NCBI GenBank assembly: GCA_947488935.1 | Contig: CANLBN010000009.1 | Coordinates: 1 to 64,000, forward strand | DNA: 64,000 bases | Reading direction: 5' to 3' | DNA from: an uncultured Pseudomonadales bacterium | GTDB taxonomy: Bacteria > Pseudomonadota > Gammaproteobacteria > Pseudomonadales > Cellvibrionaceae | Part shown: positions 60,038-64,000 of the stretch, one piece after another | Layout of the letters: the number at the start of each line of letters is the position of its first letter | How positions within the stretch are numbered: position 1 is the stretch's first letter | Position numbers and translations under genes: made by a program | The notes under the pieces: generated by a model | The model's input: only the letters and a program-made list of their open reading frames with translations | The model's database searches: none | Told to the model about the DNA's origin: nothing

Positions 60038-60574
60038 TTATCGGCATTCACTCGGTGCAAACTGAGCAGGTAAACTACCAACGGTTAACGCCGGCAAACC
60101 ACGAGCATTAGAAACAGCATTCGCCGCAGAAGCACAACCCCAATCAATGGCTCCTGTTGCATTACCAGCAAAAGAAGCGCCTAACTGAACTGGCCCACCA
60201 CCACCTTGTATATAGGGTGTATATACTAATGTTACACCAGCCGGAATATTACCAACGTTAGCAGCATTTAGAGTGACTATAACCTCGCCAGTAGCTCGGT
60301 TCATTTGGACACCCGTAACATACTTACTCACAGTACCTGCACCCCCAACTTGGGCATTCCAAGCATCTGCAACGGCGTTTAATTCCTGAAGCGTTGATAC
60401 CCCATCGGTAGCAACAAGGTCCTTTGCACTATCGGCAAGATTAACAGCCTCAGCAACCCTTGAACGTACTGCATAGTCTTGGTAAGTGGGTAATGCAACA
60501 GCTGCCAAAATGCCGATAATGGCAACCACTATCATCAACTCGATCAGAGTAAACCCACGCTGTATACTGCTCAT
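60038..60574 (-). CDS. pilA: Type IV major-type pilin, second tandem copy
   Basis: A 178-residue prepilin: short leader MSSIQRG, cleavage before [27 protein letters not shown] (Glu5 kept), then a globular part ending [12 protein letters not shown] with a Cys pair (WGCAS...SECR) for the D-loop. By eye roughly 70% identical to the neighbour at 60744. The start is ATG at 60574 with GGAGA five bases upstream, not the TTG at 60586. I see no sigma-54 promoter directly upstream, and a terminator lies between the two copies, so expression may be low or by read-through. Confidence 0.92.
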   Translation of the reverse strand: MSSIQRGFTLIELMIVVAIIGILAAVALPTYQDYAVRSRVAEAVNLADSAKDLVATDGVSTLQELNAVADAWNAQVGGAGTVSKYVTGVQMNRATGEVIVTLNAANVGNIPAGVTLVYTPYIQGGGGPVQLGASFAGNATGAIDWGCASAANAVSNARGLPALTVGSLPAQFAPSECR

Positions 60575-60661
60575 ACATTTCTCCAAACTTTAACTGGGTA
60601 GACTTAGCACTCTTAATGACTAAAGCCTATAGAATTTATTAGTACTAGCCCCTTTATTCTT

Positions 60662-60696
60662 TGCAAAAAAAAGCCCCTTTATATTAAAGAGGCTTT
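60662..60696 (-). terminator. Intrinsic terminator after the first pilin copy
   Basis: Minus strand AAAAGCCTCTTTA-TAT-AAAGGGGCTTTT followed by a T-run (TTTTTTTTGC), about 50 bp after the 60744 pilin stop. A decayed version of the same hairpin follows the second pilin near 59968-59992. Confidence 0.8.
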
Positions 60697-60743
60697 TAAA
60701 TATTTACATACATCGTAAATAATAGAGCTAAATAAAATTTAAC

Positions 60744-61277
60744 TTATCGGCATTCACTCGGCGCAAACTGAGGAGGTAAAGTACCCGCAGTCAATGTCGG
60801 TAAACCACGAGCAGCAGAAACAGCATTCTGTTGAGAAGCACAACCCCAATCAATAGCTCCCGTTAAATTACCAGCAAGAGCAGCGGCTAACTGCTGTGGC
60901 CCACCTGTCACTTGTAGGTAGGGTGTATATACTAATGTACTCGCTGCTGGAATATTACCAACGTTAGCTTGGTTTAGAGTGACTGTAACTTCGCCATTAG
61001 CGTTAATTTGGACACTAGTAACATACTTACTCACAGCACCTAAACCCCCAATTTGAGCATTCCAGGCAAGTACAACGGCTGCTAATTCTGGAGCTGTTGA
61101 CGTACCATCAATAGCAACGAGATCTTTTGCACCATCGGCAAGATTAACGCCCTCAGCAACCCTTGCACGTATTGTATAGTCTTGATAAGCCGGTAATGCA
61201 ACGGCTGCCAAAATACCAATGATCGCAACAACGATCATTAATTCAATGAGTGTAAAACCCTGTTGATTCTTTTTCAT
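60744..61277 (-). CDS. pilA: Type IV major-type pilin, first tandem copy
   Basis: A 177-residue prepilin. Leader MKKNQQG, then [33 protein letters not shown] with Glu5, and a C-terminal domain with the Cys pair WGCAS/SECR. It is the copy with a sigma-54 promoter 41-58 bp upstream and a good SD (AAAGGTG), so it is the best candidate for the expressed major pilin. The end [12 protein letters not shown] is shared with the second copy, showing the two arose by duplication. Assembly would use PilB/PilC encoded divergently. Confidence 0.95.
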   Translation of the reverse strand: MKKNQQGFTLIELMIVVAIIGILAAVALPAYQDYTIRARVAEGVNLADGAKDLVAIDGTSTAPELAAVVLAWNAQIGGLGAVSKYVTSVQINANGEVTVTLNQANVGNIPAASTLVYTPYLQVTGGPQQLAAALAGNLTGAIDWGCASQQNAVSAARGLPTLTAGTLPPQFAPSECR

Positions 61278-61317
61278 AAAAACACCTTTTATTAGTTAGT
61301 TATTACTATACTTAACA

Positions 61318-61335
61318 CAGCAAATGTTATGCCAA
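61318..61335 (-). promoter_or_regulatory. Sigma-54 promoter of the first pilin gene
   Basis: Minus strand TTGGCATAACATTTGCTG: GG and GC elements separated by exactly 10 bases, as in TGGCAC-N5-TTGC. Transcription would start near 61308 and leave a 31-nt leader. PilR-RpoN control of pilA is known in Pseudomonas. Confidence 0.82.
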
Positions 61336-61458
61336 CTCTTCAAACTAAGGAATTGCTAGGCATATAAAGATATACCCTTGGCTAGATGACATTTTACGCC
61401 ACCCAAAGACTGACAAAAAATGTCAACTAGTAACTTAAACTGGTATGATTAGTTAGTG

Positions 61459-61875
61459 TTACCGACAGGTTTGGGGGGATAAATTGCTATCACCTGCAAC
61501 TGTAGTACAGACCCATGCACCAGTAGTACCATCTCGACGCCAACGCATAGTGTTACCACTTATTACACCGCTAATATCGATATCGCCATTATTAGCGCCA
61601 TCTAAATTACCTATAACAACGTTTGCACAAGGACCACCAAATAAGCCTAAACCACCTCTAGGGTTGGCACCGAGTGCTCCCGCTGCCAGCCCATTATTAT
61701 TTTGAATCGAGAAGTCAGCGGTCATACGTGCCGGTGTTATAAATTTATAACAGCTATCAATATCTGCACGAGCGATAGACCTTTGGTAGGCAGGGAAGGC
61801 TATTCCAGCTAAAATACCTATAACTGCAACGGCAACCATAAGCTCTATTAGGTTAAAACCATAAGATGTTCGCAT
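61459..61875 (-). CDS. Divergent type IV pilin-like protein
   Basis: A 138-residue prepilin-like protein: leader MRTSYG, then FNLIELMVAVAVIGILAGIAFPAYQRSIARADIDSCYKF. Asn replaces the common Thr at +2 but Glu5 is kept, so it should be cleaved by PilD. The C-terminal part is short, Gly/Asn-rich, and contains three more Cys (CANV, CTTV and a terminal QTCR). Unlike the two pilins downstream it lacks their C-terminal sequence. It may be a minor pilin or a competence-type pilin. Confidence 0.82.
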   Translation of the reverse strand: MRTSYGFNLIELMVAVAVIGILAGIAFPAYQRSIARADIDSCYKFITPARMTADFSIQNNNGLAAGALGANPRGGLGLFGGPCANVVIGNLDGANNGDIDISGVISGNTMRWRRDGTTGAWVCTTVAGDSNLSPQTCR

Positions 61876-62218
61876 TTTAATTAGCCTTTGCTGGTTGTTT
61901 GAAATTCAATCAATGGTAACTTACCACTATTACCACAGTAAAATAAATGATAGTTAACATTCACTTTTTAGCTTTAACTGTACTAGAAGATTTTAACTCA
62001 CTTTTTAAATATAACCCAAGAACACTTAAAAATTTGCAGTTAATTATTAAAATCAGGTGTCAAACCACTGATTCATTTACTTTTTTTGCAAAAATAACCT
62101 AGAATAGCAATTAAAGTGGTAGGATAAGGAGTTGAGATATTTGTGGTTGAATATGGTAAAAACATTATCAGCAAATCATTCAACCCTTAAGCCGTTATAA
62201 AAACAATATGGCAATATT
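61876..62218. other. Divergent intergenic region between pilin cluster and pilB
   Basis: A 343-bp AT-rich region that should hold promoters for the pilin-like gene and for pilB. I see no sigma-54 element facing either gene and no other recognisable site. Confidence 0.4.
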
Positions 62219-63946
62219 ATGAATACAATGGCATTAAATGGCTTAGCCCGACGTCTAGTAGAGGATCAGTTACTCACTGCTGATGATGCACTAAATCATT
62301 TAAAAGAAAGTAAAACCAACAATGTAACTTTTGCACATCAACTTGTCAGCCAATCAGTTATAGCAGCTGACAAGATCGCTGCTATTGCCTCGCATGAATT
62401 TGGCACACCAGTCTATGACTTAGACGCACATAATTTTAGCGCTATTGAAAAAAATATTGTCGATAGTCGACTTATTATCAAGCATCAAGCACTCCCCCTA
62501 TTTAAGCGTGGCAGCCGTTTGTTTTTAGCTGTCACCGACCCGACTAATATCCATGGCTTTGATGAGATCAAGTTTAATACAGGTATTAATATAGATACAA
62601 TTCTCGTTGAAGCAGACAAGCTCTCAACGGCAATTGAACGCTACGTTAATGAAGAAGAAGAGAAACTTGGTGACTCCTTAGGTGGGCTCGATGATGAAGG
62701 GCTAGAAAACCTTGATGTCGATAACCCTCAGGAAAATAAAGACGAAGATACATCAGAGCAAGATGAAGCACCTATTGTTAAATTTATCAATAAGGTGTTA
62801 CTACAAGCGATTAAATTAGGCGCATCTGATATTCATTTTGAGCCCTATGAAAAGAGTTATCGTATACGCTTTAGGGTCGATGGTATTTTACAAGAGGTCC
62901 AAAAACCACCCACCAACTTAGCTACACGCCTTGCTGCACGCTTAAAAGTGATGTCGCAAATGGATATTTCTGAGCGTCGTGTACCACAAGATGGACGAAT
63001 AAAGCTAAAAATCTCGCGCACAAAAGCAATTGATTTTCGTGTAAATACATTGCCCACACTATTTGGGGAAAAAATTGTACTACGTATACTTGATTCTAGC
63101 GCTGCACATCTAGGTATTGATGTACTGGGTTATGAAGAAGAGCAACAAAAGCTCTATTTAGATGCTCTTTCCCAGCCTCAAGGCATGATATTAGTAACAG
63201 GGCCTACCGGTAGTGGTAAAACCGTATCGCTCTATACTGGCCTTGGGATTCTTAACACGAAAGAGCGTAATATCTCCACGGCAGAGGATCCTGTAGAGAT
63301 TAATATGGACGGTATTAATCAAGTTCAAATTAATAATAAGGTTGGTTTAAATTTTGCCGAAGCTCTCCGCTCTTTTCTACGCCAAGATCCTGATGTGGTC
63401 ATGGTGGGTGAGATCCGGGACCTCGAAACCGCTGAAATTGGCATTAAAGCGGCACAAACAGGTCACTTAGTCCTCTCCACCCTTCACACCAATAGCGCGT
63501 CAGAGACACTAACTCGGCTATTAAACATGGGGGTTCCTACCTTTAATGTGGCCACAACGGTCAGTTTGATTATCGCCCAGCGCTTGGGACGCAAACTGTG
63601 CTTGTCATGCCGTATCCCCATGAAAGATATACCTGAGGATGTTTTAATCGAGGAAGGCTTAATCGAAGATAAGATCAAAATACCCAAATCCGAGTGGGAA
63701 TTATTTCACCCTAACACAGAGGGTTGCCCTAAATGCAGTAAAGGGTCCAAAGGGCGAGTCGGCATTTATGAAGTGGTTCGCATCACCCCTACCATTTCAA
63801 GCCTTATAATGGAGGGGAGTAATTCTTTGCAGATCGCCAAGCAAGCTGCGGAAGAAGGTTTTAATAATTTACGTATATCTGCACTTCGCAAAGTTGCTAA
63901 AGGACTTATCAGCCTTGAAGAAGCCAACCGAGTGACGAAGGATTAA
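62219..63946 (+). CDS. pilB: Type IV pilus extension ATPase PilB
   Basis: A 575-residue assembly ATPase. Domains: N-terminal T2SSE-N/MshEN-like part (1-150, ARRLVEDQLLTADDALNHL; VYDLDAHNFSAIEKNIVDSR), an acidic linker (165-185) and a core ATPase with Walker A GPTGSGKT (about 330), Asp box AEDPVEI, Walker B VMVGEIRD and His box GHLVLSTLHTN. The zinc tetracysteine is complete: CLSC (about 460) and CPKC (about 504). ATG at 62219; an ATG three codons in is also possible. Starts the pilBC(D) operon, divergent from the pilins. Confidence 0.97.
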   Translation: MNTMALNGLARRLVEDQLLTADDALNHLKESKTNNVTFAHQLVSQSVIAADKIAAIASHEFGTPVYDLDAHNFSAIEKNIVDSRLIIKHQALPLFKRGSRLFLAVTDPTNIHGFDEIKFNTGINIDTILVEADKLSTAIERYVNEEEEKLGDSLGGLDDEGLENLDVDNPQENKDEDTSEQDEAPIVKFINKVLLQAIKLGASDIHFEPYEKSYRIRFRVDGILQEVQKPPTNLATRLAARLKVMSQMDISERRVPQDGRIKLKISRTKAIDFRVNTLPTLFGEKIVLRILDSSAAHLGIDVLGYEEEQQKLYLDALSQPQGMILVTGPTGSGKTVSLYTGLGILNTKERNISTAEDPVEINMDGINQVQINNKVGLNFAEALRSFLRQDPDVVMVGEIRDLETAEIGIKAAQTGHLVLSTLHTNSASETLTRLLNMGVPTFNVATTVSLIIAQRLGRKLCLSCRIPMKDIPEDVLIEEGLIEDKIKIPKSEWELFHPNTEGCPKCSKGSKGRVGIYEVVRITPTISSLIMEGSNSLQIAKQAAEEGFNNLRISALRKVAKGLISLEEANRVTKD

Positions 63947-63948
63947 TT

Positions 63949-64000
63949 ATGGCAACACCAAAACAAGCAATTTTTATTTACAAAGGCACTGACCGTAAAG
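63949..64000 (+). CDS. pilC: Type IV pilus inner-membrane platform PilC (start only)
   Basis: Begins with ATG two bases after the pilB stop and encodes MATPKQAIFIYKGTDRK before the window ends. The short segment resembles the N-termini of PilC proteins (F.Y.G.d..G), and pilC follows pilB in nearly all gammaproteobacteria. Identification rests mostly on position. Confidence 0.75.
   Translation, partial: MATPKQAIFIYKGTDRK

Overview
The window is chromosome of an AT-leaning (roughly 40% GC by eye) gammaproteobacterium related to the Pseudomonas/Cellvibrio-type marine lineages. The main evidence is a conserved housekeeping block in near-Pseudomonas order: pyrG-kdsA-eno-ftsB-ispD-ispF-pcm-(DUF368)-nlpD-rpoS-fdxA-mutS, followed after an interruption by pncC(cinA-like)-recA-recX. 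No plasmid, prophage, CRISPR, rRNA or tRNA signature was recognised.

Layout. 0-8.5 kb: a biofilm adhesion locus. It holds the N-terminal 961 codons of a giant LapA-type adhesin (cut by the left edge), a TolC-type outer-membrane protein, a HlyD-type adaptor and a LapB-type ABC exporter, all on the minus strand, with a small conserved protein diverging from them. Three perfect TGTGA-N6-TCACA (CRP/Vfr-type) sites sit just upstream of the tolC-adhesin pair. 8.8-12.7 kb: a cobinamide salvage / late cobalamin operon (cobO-cobU-cobT-cobC-cobS). 13-15.2 kb: recX-recA-pncC with a textbook LexA box. 15.3-29.6 kb: accessory material between pncC and mutS, consisting of two crotonase-fold enzymes around an ADP-forming acyl-CoA ligase, a TAXI-TRAP transporter with a universal stress protein, a LysR regulator, a 46-residue lipoprotein, a DUF805-like stub, a D-amino-acid dehydrogenase and an exported ankyrin/TPR protein. 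29.8-42.5 kb: mutS to pyrG, in which truD and surE, usually found between ispF and pcm, are absent. 42.6-47.1 kb: a small inverted-repeat element (MITE-like), then a PhnD-like binding protein, a sensor kinase and a REC-HD-GYP response regulator whose HD-GYP motifs are degenerate. 47.1-54.8 kb: cspA, two small proteins, groES-groEL under a sigma-32 promoter, fxsA, ampG, yajQ, maf and ampD. 54.8-58.9 kb: a DUF1631 protein, nadC and a small membrane protein. 58.9-64 kb: type IV pili, with a TfpX/Z accessory protein, a pilin pseudogene, two tandem major-type pilins (one with a sigma-54 promoter), a divergent pilin, pilB and the start of pilC.

How it fits together. Surface attachment recurs through the window: a LapA adhesin with a TAAG site for LapG-type proteolysis, type IV pili, a degenerate HD-GYP regulator, a YajQ protein and a DUF1631 protein. 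In other species several of these families are linked to cyclic-di-GMP signalling. The most unusual points are the triple CRP-site cluster before the adhesin, the PhnD/kinase/degenerate HD-GYP operon, the decaying tandem pilin array, and the small mobile element with a second solo end nearby. Several start codons were moved from the longest possible reading frame to an internal ATG/GTG supported by a Shine-Dalgarno (SD) sequence or by family length; each case is noted.
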